Assembly (NCBI GenBank): GCA_947372355.1
Contig: CANBTI010000010.1
Location: 1-59,025 of the forward strand
DNA: 59,025 nt
Direction: 5' to 3'
Source: Bdellovibrionales bacterium
GTDB taxonomy: Bacteria > Bdellovibrionota > UBA1018 > CAIMNF01
How positions within the stretch are numbered: position 1 is the stretch's first letter; each line of letters begins with the position of its first letter. The notes under the pieces were generated by a model, which was not told where the DNA came from, did no database searches, and saw only the letters and a program-made list of their open reading frames with translations. Below, in pieces: positions 1-8,244 of the stretch. The position numbers and the translations under genes are program-made.

Positions 1-1
1 A

Positions 2-196
2 ACAAGCAAAGCTAAAAACCCCTTGGAGATGGAATCTCAAGCTAAAGCAGTGGAAACAAATAGAAGTTGTAGAGTTAAACGAAGTGGGCTGCCGTGTAGT
101 CTAGAAAAAAAGCGACATCTTTATAGACATATACCGGCGCCCGAAGTGAACAGATCCACATACTCTACTCTTCACGCATTCATTTATGATTTTTAA
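2..196 (+). pseudogene. Possible C-terminal remnant of an HNH-endonuclease paralog, cut by window start
   Basis: This frame is open from the window edge to a TAA at 194-196, 64 codons. Its translation contains RHIPAPEVNR, which resembles the linker just before the HNH domain of the next gene (ELPAPEVKTH). The DNA also shares the 13-mer CGCCCGAAGTGAA with that linker (near 137 and 924). After this point it does not continue into an HNH motif and stops about 16 codons later. I infer a truncated tandem paralog. The resemblance is short and could be chance; the 5' part lies outside the window. Confidence 0.3.
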
Positions 197-229
197 TTGA
201 ATGAAATTTATCATTTAACGAAAATATCA

Positions 230-258
230 TTGACTGTTCGGTTTTTGTTCGGTAATAA
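230..258 (+). promoter_or_regulatory. Sigma-70-type promoter giving a leaderless HNH transcript
   Basis: A -35 box TTGACT (230-235) and a -10 box TAATAA (253-258) are separated by exactly 17 bases. The expected start of transcription is about 265, the A of the ATG of the next gene. No Shine-Dalgarno sequence precedes that ATG, so the mRNA is probably leaderless. The spacer holds a direct repeat GTTCGG-TTTTT-GTTCGG, a possible operator. Confidence 0.55.
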
Positions 259-264
259 TCACCC

Positions 265-1209
265 ATGAAAACTTGGTCAACCGTTACCAATAAAACATTG
301 CATGCACTTACACTCAGTGCCGCTCAGAACGAAAAATCGGCCACGATCACATTGCTTGAACATCTTGCTGAAATTGATCGACGAAGATTATATGCTGAGA
401 TGGGTTTTCCCAGTCTTTGGGTTTATGTTCACGAACTACTTGGTTATTCTGAATCACAAACCTCAGATCGAGTAAATGCAATGAGACTGATGATGAAAAT
501 TCCTGAAGTTAAAAATGAATTGGAGTCAGGAAAAATCTCTCTCACCACCACTGCGAAATTGGCGACCCATGTACGAAGAGAAAAAACGAGTACTTCAGAA
601 ACATTAAATTTATTGTCAGCCATTTCAGGAAAGTCATCGCGCGAAGTAGAGCAATATCTTGCACAAAACTCAGTGGTAGATTTTAAAATGGATAAACTGA
701 AGTCAATCACTCCTCAAACCACTAGAATCATCATTGATGTGGATTTGGAGTTTTTAGAGCTAATAAATCGAGTTCGTGAATTGAAGGGGCATCCCGGAAC
801 AAGTACCCAAGAGCTCTTAAAAGTTTCAATGCAAAACTTAGTAAAAAAACATGAGATTAAACCCTCAAAAGTAAGTTCGAAAAATCATCAGCAAAAAGAA
901 TATAATGAAATTGAGCTTCCAGCGCCCGAAGTGAAGACGCATATAGCTGAAGATGATTCTCGATATATTCCAACACACATCAGAACTAAAATTCGCCTGC
1001 GCTCTGGTGATCAATGTGAATTTGTGGATCATTCAACTCAACGACGATGTAATTGCAAAACTAAACTCGAGTTTGATCACATCATCCCCTATTCACTCGG
1101 GGGGCAAACCACTTTTGAAAACTTACGTCATTTTTGTTCCTCACATAATAAGCTTTCTGCTATTCGCCAATTTGGAAGGAGTCACATGAGTTTATATTTG
1201 AACAACTAA
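265..1209 (+). CDS. HNH endonuclease family protein
   Basis: A 314-residue protein. The N-terminal 130 residues are helical and resemble the DUF222/13E12-like domain that precedes HNH nucleases in paralogous families (DRRRLYAEMGFPSLWVYV, then a KISLTTTAKLA segment). The C-terminal domain from about residue 240 holds the HNH motif: RSGDQCEF, FDHIIPYSLGGQ, NLRHFCSSHN. The expected activity is metal-dependent DNA cleavage; the target is unknown. Such genes are often multicopy in Bdellovibrio-like genomes, and a possible paralog fragment lies just upstream. ATG at 265 is chosen because it follows the promoter; there is no ribosome binding site, consistent with leaderless expression. Host nuclease or selfish mobile gene cannot be separated from sequence alone. 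Confidence 0.85.
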   Translation: MKTWSTVTNKTLHALTLSAAQNEKSATITLLEHLAEIDRRRLYAEMGFPSLWVYVHELLGYSESQTSDRVNAMRLMMKIPEVKNELESGKISLTTTAKLATHVRREKTSTSETLNLLSAISGKSSREVEQYLAQNSVVDFKMDKLKSITPQTTRIIIDVDLEFLELINRVRELKGHPGTSTQELLKVSMQNLVKKHEIKPSKVSSKNHQQKEYNEIELPAPEVKTHIAEDDSRYIPTHIRTKIRLRSGDQCEFVDHSTQRRCNCKTKLEFDHIIPYSLGGQTTFENLRHFCSSHNKLSAIRQFGRSHMSLYLNN

Positions 1210-1304
1210 GCGTCAATTTCATGAATATTAATTAGTCAAATTAGACTGGGGGCGTTGGAGACTTTTTCAATGCGCTTGGAAGCAACTTTAGCTACTATTA
1301 GTAC

Positions 1305-2639
1305 ATGGAAAAAATCACTCGTCCTCAGATAAAAGTGGCCCCTCCGGGACCAAAAGCTGCCGCAATGATCGCTCGTGATCATGCAGTTACCTCACCTTCT
1401 TACATCAAGGAATATCCTCTCGTTGTGGAAAGCGGACAAGGTTGTTTTGTGATTGATGTCGATGGAAATTCCTATCTCGATTTCATGGCTGGAATTGCAG
1501 TGACCTCTACTGGGCATGCACATCCAAAAGTAGTGAAAGCCGTTCAAGATTCAGCTGCAAAATTTTTGCACATTTGCGGCACTGATTTTTATTATGAAAC
1601 AATGGTTTCACTTTGCGAAAAACTTTCAAAATCAGTTCCTGCAATGGGAGCAACAAAAGTGTTTCTCACTAACTCTGGAACGGAAGCAGTGGAAGGCGCC
1701 ATCAAACTTGCTCGCCATCATACGAAACGCAGCAAAATCATCGCATTCAAAGGTGCATTCCACGGTAGAACCATGGGTGCAATTACACTCAATGCATCTA
1801 AAGTGACTCAGAAAGCACACTTTGGTCCTTTATTACCGGATGTTTATCATCTTCCCTACTCCAATCCATTTCATTGCGCTTACAAACATGAAAAAAACTG
1901 GTGCCAAACCAATTGCGAATGCGCGAACAAAATCGAAGATGAATGGTTTACCGCACATTTTGCACCCAGTGAAGTGGCTGCAATTTTCGTAGAACCAATT
2001 CAAGGAGAAGGCGGATACGTAATGCCAGCTCCTAAATTTTTAAAAGATCTTCGTACATTGTGCGATAAGCACGGCATTATGCTCGTTTTTGACGAAGTTC
2101 AAAGTGGGATTGGTCGTACCGGCCAAATGTTTGCTGCTGAAACATTGGGAGTCACTCCAGATATTATTTTATCTGCAAAAGGAATAGCTTCAGGAATGCC
2201 GATTGGAGCGATCATCGCGAAAACTTCAGTGATGACCTGGGGACGCGGAACACACGGATCCACCTACGGCGGAAATCCAGTATGTTGTGCAGCCGCTAAT
2301 GCAACGATTGAAATCGTAGAAGAGAAACTTCCACACATTCGTAAAGTGGGAGAGTTTTTCATCGCTGAGTTGATTAAAATGCAAAAGAAACATCCCGTGA
2401 TTGCTGATGTTCGTGGTGTGGGTTTAATGATTGGTGCTGAATTCATTAAAAAAGATGGCAAACCAGCGATGGATTACGTTGGCGCTCTTGAACAGCTCGC
2501 ATTTAGAAAAGGCTTACTCCTCCTTTCATGCGGAAAATCAACAATCCGTTTTGCACCTCCTCTCATCATCACCGAAGATGAGATTAAAACAGGACTAGAA
2601 ATTTTAGATCAGTGTTTAACTGAACTTGGAACTCCTTAA
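1305..2639 (+). CDS. Class III PLP aminotransferase (4-aminobutyrate aminotransferase-like)
   Basis: A 444-residue fold-type I PLP enzyme. Visible motifs are the glycine-rich NSGTEAVEGAIKLAR segment, the VFDEVQSGIGRTG motif holding the PLP-ring aspartate, and SAKGIASG with the Schiff-base lysine at about residue 292. A cysteine-rich insertion near residues 185-206 (HCAYKHEKNWCQTNCECA) matches a loop known in some bacterial and archaeal GABA-aminotransferase-like enzymes. The likely reaction is omega-amino transfer, for example GABA or a related amine to a semialdehyde; the substrate cannot be fixed, and acetylornithine or ornithine aminotransferase remain possible. Two CoA-transferase subunits follow at 11 bases, pointing to catabolism of an amino acid to an acyl-CoA. 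Confidence 0.8.
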   Translation: MEKITRPQIKVAPPGPKAAAMIARDHAVTSPSYIKEYPLVVESGQGCFVIDVDGNSYLDFMAGIAVTSTGHAHPKVVKAVQDSAAKFLHICGTDFYYETMVSLCEKLSKSVPAMGATKVFLTNSGTEAVEGAIKLARHHTKRSKIIAFKGAFHGRTMGAITLNASKVTQKAHFGPLLPDVYHLPYSNPFHCAYKHEKNWCQTNCECANKIEDEWFTAHFAPSEVAAIFVEPIQGEGGYVMPAPKFLKDLRTLCDKHGIMLVFDEVQSGIGRTGQMFAAETLGVTPDIILSAKGIASGMPIGAIIAKTSVMTWGRGTHGSTYGGNPVCCAAANATIEIVEEKLPHIRKVGEFFIAELIKMQKKHPVIADVRGVGLMIGAEFIKKDGKPAMDYVGALEQLAFRKGLLLLSCGKSTIRFAPPLIITEDEIKTGLEILDQCLTELGTP

Positions 2640-2650
2640 GGAAAAACGTT

Positions 2651-3592
2651 TTGAATCAAAATATACGTAAGCCCAAACTTGCTCCCAATAAACTTGTTTC
2701 CATGAAGGAAGCAATCTCAGATGCGGTGAAACCCGGATGTAATCTTTATATCGAAGGTTTCACTCATTTAATTTCTTTTGCCGCCGCTCATGAAATCATT
2801 CGCCAAGAAATCAAAGATCTTACCGCAATCAGGCTTACTCCTGATTTAGTTTACGACCAATTGATTGAAGCGGGACTCGTGAAGAAATTAGTTTTTAGTT
2901 GGGCCGGTAATCCTGGTGTAGGAAGTCTGCACGCACTACGAAGAGTTTCTCAAAAAGACTCTGCAAAAAAAATTGAACTCGAAGAATATTCCCATTTCGG
3001 CATGGTTGCCCGACTTCTTGCTGGCAGTAGTGGTCTACCCTTTTGGCCTTTAAAAAACTATGAAGGCACTCACATTGCAGAATCAAATCCAAAAATCAAA
3101 TCTCTGCTTTGCCCTTACACCGGTGAAAAATTTGCAACAGTTCCAGCTCTTCATCCTGACGTAACGATTGTTCATGTTCAACGCGCAGATAAAGAAGGAA
3201 ACGCACAAGTTTGGGGGCTCATGGGAACCCAAAAAGAGGCTGCTTTTGCCTCTAAACGGGTGATTGTGGTTGCGGAAGAAATTGTGGATACTTCCATCAT
3301 TCGACGAGATCCGAATCGTACTTTAATTCCAGGAATTTTAGTGGATCATGTAGTGCATGAACCATGGGGTTGTCATCCATCTTACGCTCAAGGGTATTAC
3401 GATCGTGATAATCAATTCTACGTGGATTGGGAAGATGTTTCCCGTGATCCGGCATCTTATAAAAACTATCTTGATGCCTTTGTTTATGGCGTAAAAGATC
3501 GCAAAGAATACATAGCTAAAATGGGCACAGATTTATTCACTCGCTTGAAAGCAAAACCACGTAAATGCGAAGGGGTGGATTATGGCTACTAA
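2651..3592 (+). CDS. CoA-transferase family I, alpha subunit (GctA-like)
   Basis: A 313-residue subunit, close to the length of glutaconate CoA-transferase A (about 320). It opens with KEAISDAVKPGCNLYIEGF, typical of the family I CoA-transferase Rossmann-like fold, and ends with a partner-binding tail. The start is TTG at 2651, preceded by AAGGA; no in-frame ATG is better placed. The stop overlaps the beta-subunit start by 11 bases, which is normal for obligate heterodimers. The enzyme moves CoA between carboxylic acids; glutaconate, 3-oxoacid or 3-oxoadipate could be the substrate. The preceding aminotransferase makes an amino-acid breakdown role likely. Confidence 0.8.
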   Translation: MNQNIRKPKLAPNKLVSMKEAISDAVKPGCNLYIEGFTHLISFAAAHEIIRQEIKDLTAIRLTPDLVYDQLIEAGLVKKLVFSWAGNPGVGSLHALRRVSQKDSAKKIELEEYSHFGMVARLLAGSSGLPFWPLKNYEGTHIAESNPKIKSLLCPYTGEKFATVPALHPDVTIVHVQRADKEGNAQVWGLMGTQKEAAFASKRVIVVAEEIVDTSIIRRDPNRTLIPGILVDHVVHEPWGCHPSYAQGYYDRDNQFYVDWEDVSRDPASYKNYLDAFVYGVKDRKEYIAKMGTDLFTRLKAKPRKCEGVDYGY

Positions 3593-4385
3593 TGAAACCG
3601 TGACGACTCCAACTCTAAAACCCTCAGAACGAATGGCTGTTCGTGCCTCTCAAGAATTAAAAGATCAACAAGTGGTATTTGTTGGAATTGGTTTACCCAA
3701 TCTTGCCTGTAATCTTGCACGCGCCACTCATGCTCCTCAACTTTTCATGATTTACGAAAGTGGAACAATCGGAACAATTCCAGCTCGACTGCCTGTTTCC
3801 ATTGGCGATCCAACTCTAGTCACTGATTCTCTTGCCATTGTTTCACAGGCAGATATTTTTCAAAGTTATCTTCAGGGCGGACTCATCGAAGTTGGATTCT
3901 TAGGTGGCGCACAAGTAGATAAATACGGAAACATTAACACCACAGTAATTGGTGATTACGACAATCCAAAAATTCGTTTGCCAGGATCCGGTGGAGCTTG
4001 TGAAATAGCAACCCACTCTCATCGCGTGTTGATCATGATGAGAATGTCTCCAAAGAGTTTTGTGGCAAAATGTGATTTCATCACCAGCCCCGGCTCTCGT
4101 ATGGAATCATCAAAAAGTACGCCACAATTAGGAAAAACTCGGGATGAAATGAAACTTCCTGGTGGTGGCCCCACCAAGGCGATCACCGATCTTGGTGTGC
4201 TTGAAATGATCGATGGAGAGTTCACCCTCACTGAAATCTACGAAGGGGTAACAGTTGAACAAGTGAAGGCAGCATGCGGGTGGGAGTTAAAAATTGCTTC
4301 CACTCTCATTACCATTAAAGATCCCGATAACAAAGTACTGGATATACTTCGTAATAAAATTGATCCAGATAAGATGTATTTATAA
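3582..4385 (+). CDS. CoA-transferase family I, beta subunit (GctB-like)
   Basis: A 267-residue subunit, matching glutaconate CoA-transferase B in size. The catalytic glutamate of the family, which forms the glutamyl-CoA thioester, is probably in YESGTIGTIPARLP (about residues 65-78), followed by GDPTLVTDS. A later GGAQVDKYGNINTT motif is also typical. It overlaps the alpha subunit by 11 bases and is followed at 4 bases by a histidine kinase. Substrate unknown. Confidence 0.8.
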   Translation: MATNETVTTPTLKPSERMAVRASQELKDQQVVFVGIGLPNLACNLARATHAPQLFMIYESGTIGTIPARLPVSIGDPTLVTDSLAIVSQADIFQSYLQGGLIEVGFLGGAQVDKYGNINTTVIGDYDNPKIRLPGSGGACEIATHSHRVLIMMRMSPKSFVAKCDFITSPGSRMESSKSTPQLGKTRDEMKLPGGGPTKAITDLGVLEMIDGEFTLTEIYEGVTVEQVKAACGWELKIASTLITIKDPDNKVLDILRNKIDPDKMYL

Positions 4386-4389
4386 AATT

Positions 4390-5883
4390 ATGCCAAACAG
4401 TAAAGATTCAAACTTTAAACTAGCGTTACAGGGAACAAACTCAGGCTTATGGGATTTAAATTTAGTCACCATGGAAGTGTATTTTTCACCCGAGTGGAAA
4501 TCAATGTTGGGTTACGAGGATTCAGATCTTGAAAATAGTTTTGCAACCTGGCAAAACCTCATGCATCCAGACGATAAAGAACGATCAGAAACTTTTTTAT
4601 CTGAGTTTTTAGGTGGAGTTCGCAGCCAATTTAAAATTGAATTTAGATTAAAGGAAAAGTCAGGTGATTTCCGGTGGATTCTTTCCCAAGCTGCTCCTAC
4701 GTTTAATGATCAAGGAAAAATGATCCAACTCACCGGTATTCATATCGACATTCAGGAACAAAAAGTAAAAAACCTGATTTTTGAACAAATCATCAAAACC
4801 ATTGGAGAAGTTTTTTGGATGATGGATCCAATCACTCATCGAATGGTTTATATCAGTCCTGCTTATGAAAACATTTGGGGTAGAAGCTGTGAAAGTTTAT
4901 ACCAAAACCCCGAATCTTATATTGAAGGAATCCATCCCGATGATCGCAGTCGCATCGCTGAAAAAATCAGGAAACAACTGGATCAAAAGTATGATGTTGA
5001 TTATCGAGTTTTAAGACCAGACGGCACGATTCGTTGGGTGAACGATCGTTCATATACCGTTCGAGATTCAAATCAAAAAATCCTCAACGTGGTGGGAGTT
5101 GCAACAGATATTACTTCTCAAAAAGAAGCATTAAATGAAATTGAAGAACTCAGAGTTAAAGCTTTCAGCCATTCTAAAATGGCTGCTTTGGGAGAAATGG
5201 CGGGTGGAGTTGCCCATGAGATTAATAATCCTCTCACGATCATCTATGGAAATGTATCCACCATGAAAAAGATTTTGAGTACCAATTCAACTCCTGATAT
5301 CGAAAAATTAGCTCATCTTTGTGAACGGATTGAAGTAACGGCATTACGAATCAGCAAGATCATTAAAGGTTTAAAATCTTTTTCAAGAAGTGGAGAAACC
5401 GTTGAAAAAGAAATTTTTAAGATTACGGATTTATACAATGAAACAGAAAGTATGTGTGGTGAAAAATTTAAATCTCATGGCACAAAAATTACTTTTTCCG
5501 GAAGCCAAGATCTCACTGCTTATGGAAATTTGATTCAAGTTGAACAAGTACTCATCAATCTAATCAATAATGCCTTTGATGCAATTCGTTATTTTCCTAA
5601 TCCTTGGATCAATGTTACAGCAATTGAAAAGAATCAAGATTTTATTGAAATCAGAGTAACAGATTGCGGAAATGGAATTCCAAAAGAAATTGCCAGTAAA
5701 ATGATGGAACCTTTTTACACTACCAAAGAAGTTGGAAAAGGAACCGGACTAGGATTGAGCATCAGCCAAGGCATTATCACCGATCACGGCGGTTCTCTCA
5801 CCATCGATGATCAAGCTCCAAACACTACTTTTGTAGTAGTATTGCCAAAGAAAAAAGTGCTGGAAACGCCTGTATCCAAATAA
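4390..5883 (+). CDS. Cytosolic PAS-PAS sensor histidine kinase
   Basis: A 497-residue kinase with no transmembrane segment. Two PAS/PAC modules occupy about residues 8-125 and 130-260 (ITGIHIDIQEQK and VVGVATDITSQK are PAC endings). The H-box GEMAGGVAHEINNPL carries the phospho-histidine. The ATPase domain shows the N-box NLINNAFDAI, G1 DCGNGIP and G2 GTGLGLSISQG. ATG at 4390 is preferred to an in-frame ATG at 4294, which would overlap the CoA-transferase by 92 bases with a poor N-terminus. No response regulator is adjacent, so it is an orphan here. Its 3' end overlaps the convergent DUF1304 gene by 59 bases. Confidence 0.85.
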   Translation: MPNSKDSNFKLALQGTNSGLWDLNLVTMEVYFSPEWKSMLGYEDSDLENSFATWQNLMHPDDKERSETFLSEFLGGVRSQFKIEFRLKEKSGDFRWILSQAAPTFNDQGKMIQLTGIHIDIQEQKVKNLIFEQIIKTIGEVFWMMDPITHRMVYISPAYENIWGRSCESLYQNPESYIEGIHPDDRSRIAEKIRKQLDQKYDVDYRVLRPDGTIRWVNDRSYTVRDSNQKILNVVGVATDITSQKEALNEIEELRVKAFSHSKMAALGEMAGGVAHEINNPLTIIYGNVSTMKKILSTNSTPDIEKLAHLCERIEVTALRISKIIKGLKSFSRSGETVEKEIFKITDLYNETESMCGEKFKSHGTKITFSGSQDLTAYGNLIQVEQVLINLINNAFDAIRYFPNPWINVTAIEKNQDFIEIRVTDCGNGIPKEIASKMMEPFYTTKEVGKGTGLGLSISQGIITDHGGSLTIDDQAPNTTFVVVLPKKKVLETPVSK

Positions 5884-6181
5884 TTCGTTTATTAGCGGTC
5901 ATCGCCCCCACCACACCAGCAATTGCCACACAACTCAAAAAGAAAATTTGTGTTGATCTCATCTGTATTGGATCAGCCAAGAAGAGCGACCAAATCAAAC
6001 CAGCCGCTAAAAACCCATTGTATAACCCCTGATTTTTTGCCAGCGCCTCAGTGATGATCGCTTTTTCCATGTTCATCTTGAATGCTTTCCTAGCATAAGC
6101 AGATTTCCAAAAAAACATTTCTAAAATCATGAAGAACAGATGTTCGGCAGCAATGAAAGAAACCAAGATATTGATGATCAT
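5825..6181 (-). CDS. DUF1304 family small membrane protein
   Basis: A 118-residue protein with four predicted membrane helices, the length expected for DUF1304. The N-terminal helix carries SFIAAEHLFFMILEMFFW, and ALAKNQGLYNGFLAAGL is the usual conserved segment of this family. The biochemical role of the family is unknown. Its last 59 bases overlap the end of the histidine kinase on the other strand, so the two transcripts should be complementary at their 3' ends. Confidence 0.75.
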   Translation of the reverse strand: MIINILVSFIAAEHLFFMILEMFFWKSAYARKAFKMNMEKAIITEALAKNQGLYNGFLAAGLIWSLFLADPIQMRSTQIFFLSCVAIAGVVGAMTANKRIIWIQAFPALFSLAILLQK

Positions 6182-6222
6182 ACTTTTATTAAATCATAAT
6201 TATTGGTTTTAATTATGTATTT

Positions 6223-6307
6223 ATATTGATTCTTTTTGCGAATTGTTCGAGCCAGGATGGCGAAAGAACAAGCGCATGGATGCGCTATGAGCAAAATGAA
6301 TCAATAT
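6223..6307 (+). repeat. Folded inverted-repeat element with two GGA-loop hairpins
   Basis: Outer arms at 6223-6239 and 6291-6307 are inverted repeats with 16 of 17 matches. Inside are TTGTTC/GAACAA arms enclosing the hairpin GCCA-GGA-TGGC, followed by the hairpin AGCGCAT-GG-ATGCGCT (6271-6286). The plus-strand RNA would be a three-way junction exposing CAGGATG and ATGGAT, both fitting the ANGGA core bound by CsrA/RsmA. It lies between the rpoD terminator and the DUF1304 start. It may be an RNA, a REP-like repeat, or a regulator of the 5' end of DUF1304. Confidence 0.5.
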
Positions 6308-6342
6308 TAATACATGCTTAAATACTCTATAATCAGAACCAA

Positions 6343-6377
6343 TAAAAAAAGGCCTGATACCGAAGTACCAGACCTTT
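6343..6377 (-). terminator. Rho-independent terminator of the yqeY-dnaG-rpoD operon
   Basis: On the minus strand a 12-bp stem (AAGGTCTGGTAC / GTATCAGGCCTT, two G-U pairs) with a TTCG tetraloop is followed by a run of seven T. It sits 40 bases beyond the rpoD stop codon. Confidence 0.85.
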
Positions 6378-6417
6378 CATTCATTCCTAAAATATAGAGC
6401 TAGATTAGAAAAAACTT

Positions 6418-8244
6418 TTAGTCACTGAATGCTTTGAGCAATTTCGCGCGTGAAGGATGGCGTAATTTACGCAATGCTTTCGCTTCGATCTGACGAATAC
6501 GCTCACGGGTAACGAAGAAATCTTGTCCTACTTCTTCTAGAGTATGATCTGATTTTTCACCGATACCAAAACGCATGCGGAGAACTTTTTCTTCGCGTGG
6601 AGTGAGGGTTGCTAAAACTTTACGAGTTTGCTCGGAAAGATTCAAACTGATCACCGCTTCAGATGGATTGATGATGTTTTTATCTTCAATAAAATCACCT
6701 AAAGATGAATCTTCTTCTTCACCGATTGGAGTTTCGAGAGAAATTGGTTCTTTTGCGATTTTAAGCACTTTACGTACTTTATCTACCGGCATTTCCATTT
6801 TCACTGCGATCTCTTCAGGCTGAGGCTCACGTCCTAATTGTTGCATGAGCATACGAGAAGTACGTACGAGCTTATTGATCGTTTCAATCATATGCACAGG
6901 GATACGAATTGTACGCGCTTGATCGGCAATCGCACGAGTGATCGCTTGACGAATCCACCAAGTAGCATAAGTAGAGAATTTATATCCACGGCGATACTCG
7001 AACTTATCTACCGCTTTCATCAAACCAATGTTTCCTTCTTGAATCAAATCCAAGAACTGTAACCCACGGTTGGTGTATTTTTTTGCAATCGAAACTACGA
7101 GACGCAAATTCGCTTCCACGAGTTCACTTTTAGCAATATCGGCACTACGTTCACCGATCATCAGGCTCTCATTGATTCGTTTTAATTCATCCACAGTCAC
7201 ACCAGATTCACCTTCAAGGCGATCCAGTTTTTTCACTGCTTCTTCTTCTTGAACAATCAACTGCATGAGTTTTTGTTCAGGTAGATCGAATTTTTTACAA
7301 ATTTCAGGAACTTTTGTAGAATCTTTAGCTTGTTCAGCTACGAGCGCGAACTCGTCCATGGTTTTCACACCAAGGTATTGATAGATCTTTGCGCGTTCTT
7401 CTTTGTTATCTCTTCCGCGATTCCAATAATCTTTAATTTGAGCCGCTAAAACGTTAATCGTTTTACGATTGAAAGCGATGTTTTCAAATCCACTCTCTAC
7501 CATGCGCTCTTTTTTCTTAATTTCAGCACGGATGGTTTCTTTTTCTTTAGTTGGTGTTTTACGAGCTTCTGCACCCACTAATTTAACATCCATTTTTTCT
7601 TGGTACGCGAGAAGGGATTTCACTTTTGAAACCGCTTTGATCACTTTATCCAAATAAACTTTTTCATCTTCTGGTGTCACTTCATCTTCCACACCACGAA
7701 TCACATCTTTAACTTTTGTTTTTGCTGTTTCAAGGCGTTCGCCGAGTTCAACGATCGCCATCGTTCCTAAACGAGAAGCAAGAAGAGCACGAAGAATTTC
7801 TAATTCTCCCGCTTCAATTCTTTTTGCAATTTCCACTTCACCCTCACGAGTAAGAAGAGAAACGGATCCCATTTTTTTCAAATATAATTTAACTGGATCA
7901 GTGCCTTTTGCGTATTCAGCAGTGGATACTAAATCACCTGATTCATCTGATTGTAATTCTTCGCTCGCCGCTTCAGGACCAGCAAGATCATCTACAAGAG
8001 AATCTTCTTCGCCTTCTTCACCATCCGCACGACGTTTACCGTCAGTGACTTCAATCTCATTCTCACCGAGAAGGATCATCACTTCATCCAGTTCTTCAGC
8101 ACTCACCATATCGTGAGGAAGAAGTTCATGAACTTCGATGTAAGATAGAAATCCACGTTGAACGCCGAGGTCCAATAGTTTCTTAATATCTTTGTGGTTT
8201 TTGATCTGGGAAGCTTTAGTTTCTATTTTATTTTCCTGAGACAT
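6418..8244 (-). CDS. rpoD: RNA polymerase primary sigma factor RpoD
   Basis: A 608-residue sigma-70. Region 1.1 is at the N-terminus, followed by an acidic stretch. Region 2 shows [20 protein letters not shown] and [18 protein letters not shown] (core binding and -10 recognition). Region 4 has [20 protein letters not shown], the -35 recognition helix. It has the non-conserved insertion usual for housekeeping sigma factors. ATG at 8244 is preferred to an in-frame TTG four codons upstream because GAAGG lies 6 bases before the ATG. It overlaps the end of dnaG by 17 bases, so the two are translationally linked in a macromolecular-synthesis operon. Confidence 0.97.
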   Translation of the reverse strand: MSQENKIETKASQIKNHKDIKKLLDLGVQRGFLSYIEVHELLPHDMVSAEELDEVMILLGENEIEVTDGKRRADGEEGEEDSLVDDLAGPEAASEELQSDESGDLVSTAEYAKGTDPVKLYLKKMGSVSLLTREGEVEIAKRIEAGELEILRALLASRLGTMAIVELGERLETAKTKVKDVIRGVEDEVTPEDEKVYLDKVIKAVSKVKSLLAYQEKMDVKLVGAEARKTPTKEKETIRAEIKKKERMVESGFENIAFNRKTINVLAAQIKDYWNRGRDNKEERAKIYQYLGVKTMDEFALVAEQAKDSTKVPEICKKFDLPEQKLMQLIVQEEEAVKKLDRLEGESGVTVDELKRINESLMIGERSADIAKSELVEANLRLVVSIAKKYTNRGLQFLDLIQEGNIGLMKAVDKFEYRRGYKFSTYATWWIRQAITRAIADQARTIRIPVHMIETINKLVRTSRMLMQQLGREPQPEEIAVKMEMPVDKVRKVLKIAKEPISLETPIGEEEDSSLGDFIEDKNIINPSEAVISLNLSEQTRKVLATLTPREEKVLRMRFGIGEKSDHTLEEVGQDFFVTRERIRQIEAKALRKLRHPSRAKLLKAFSD

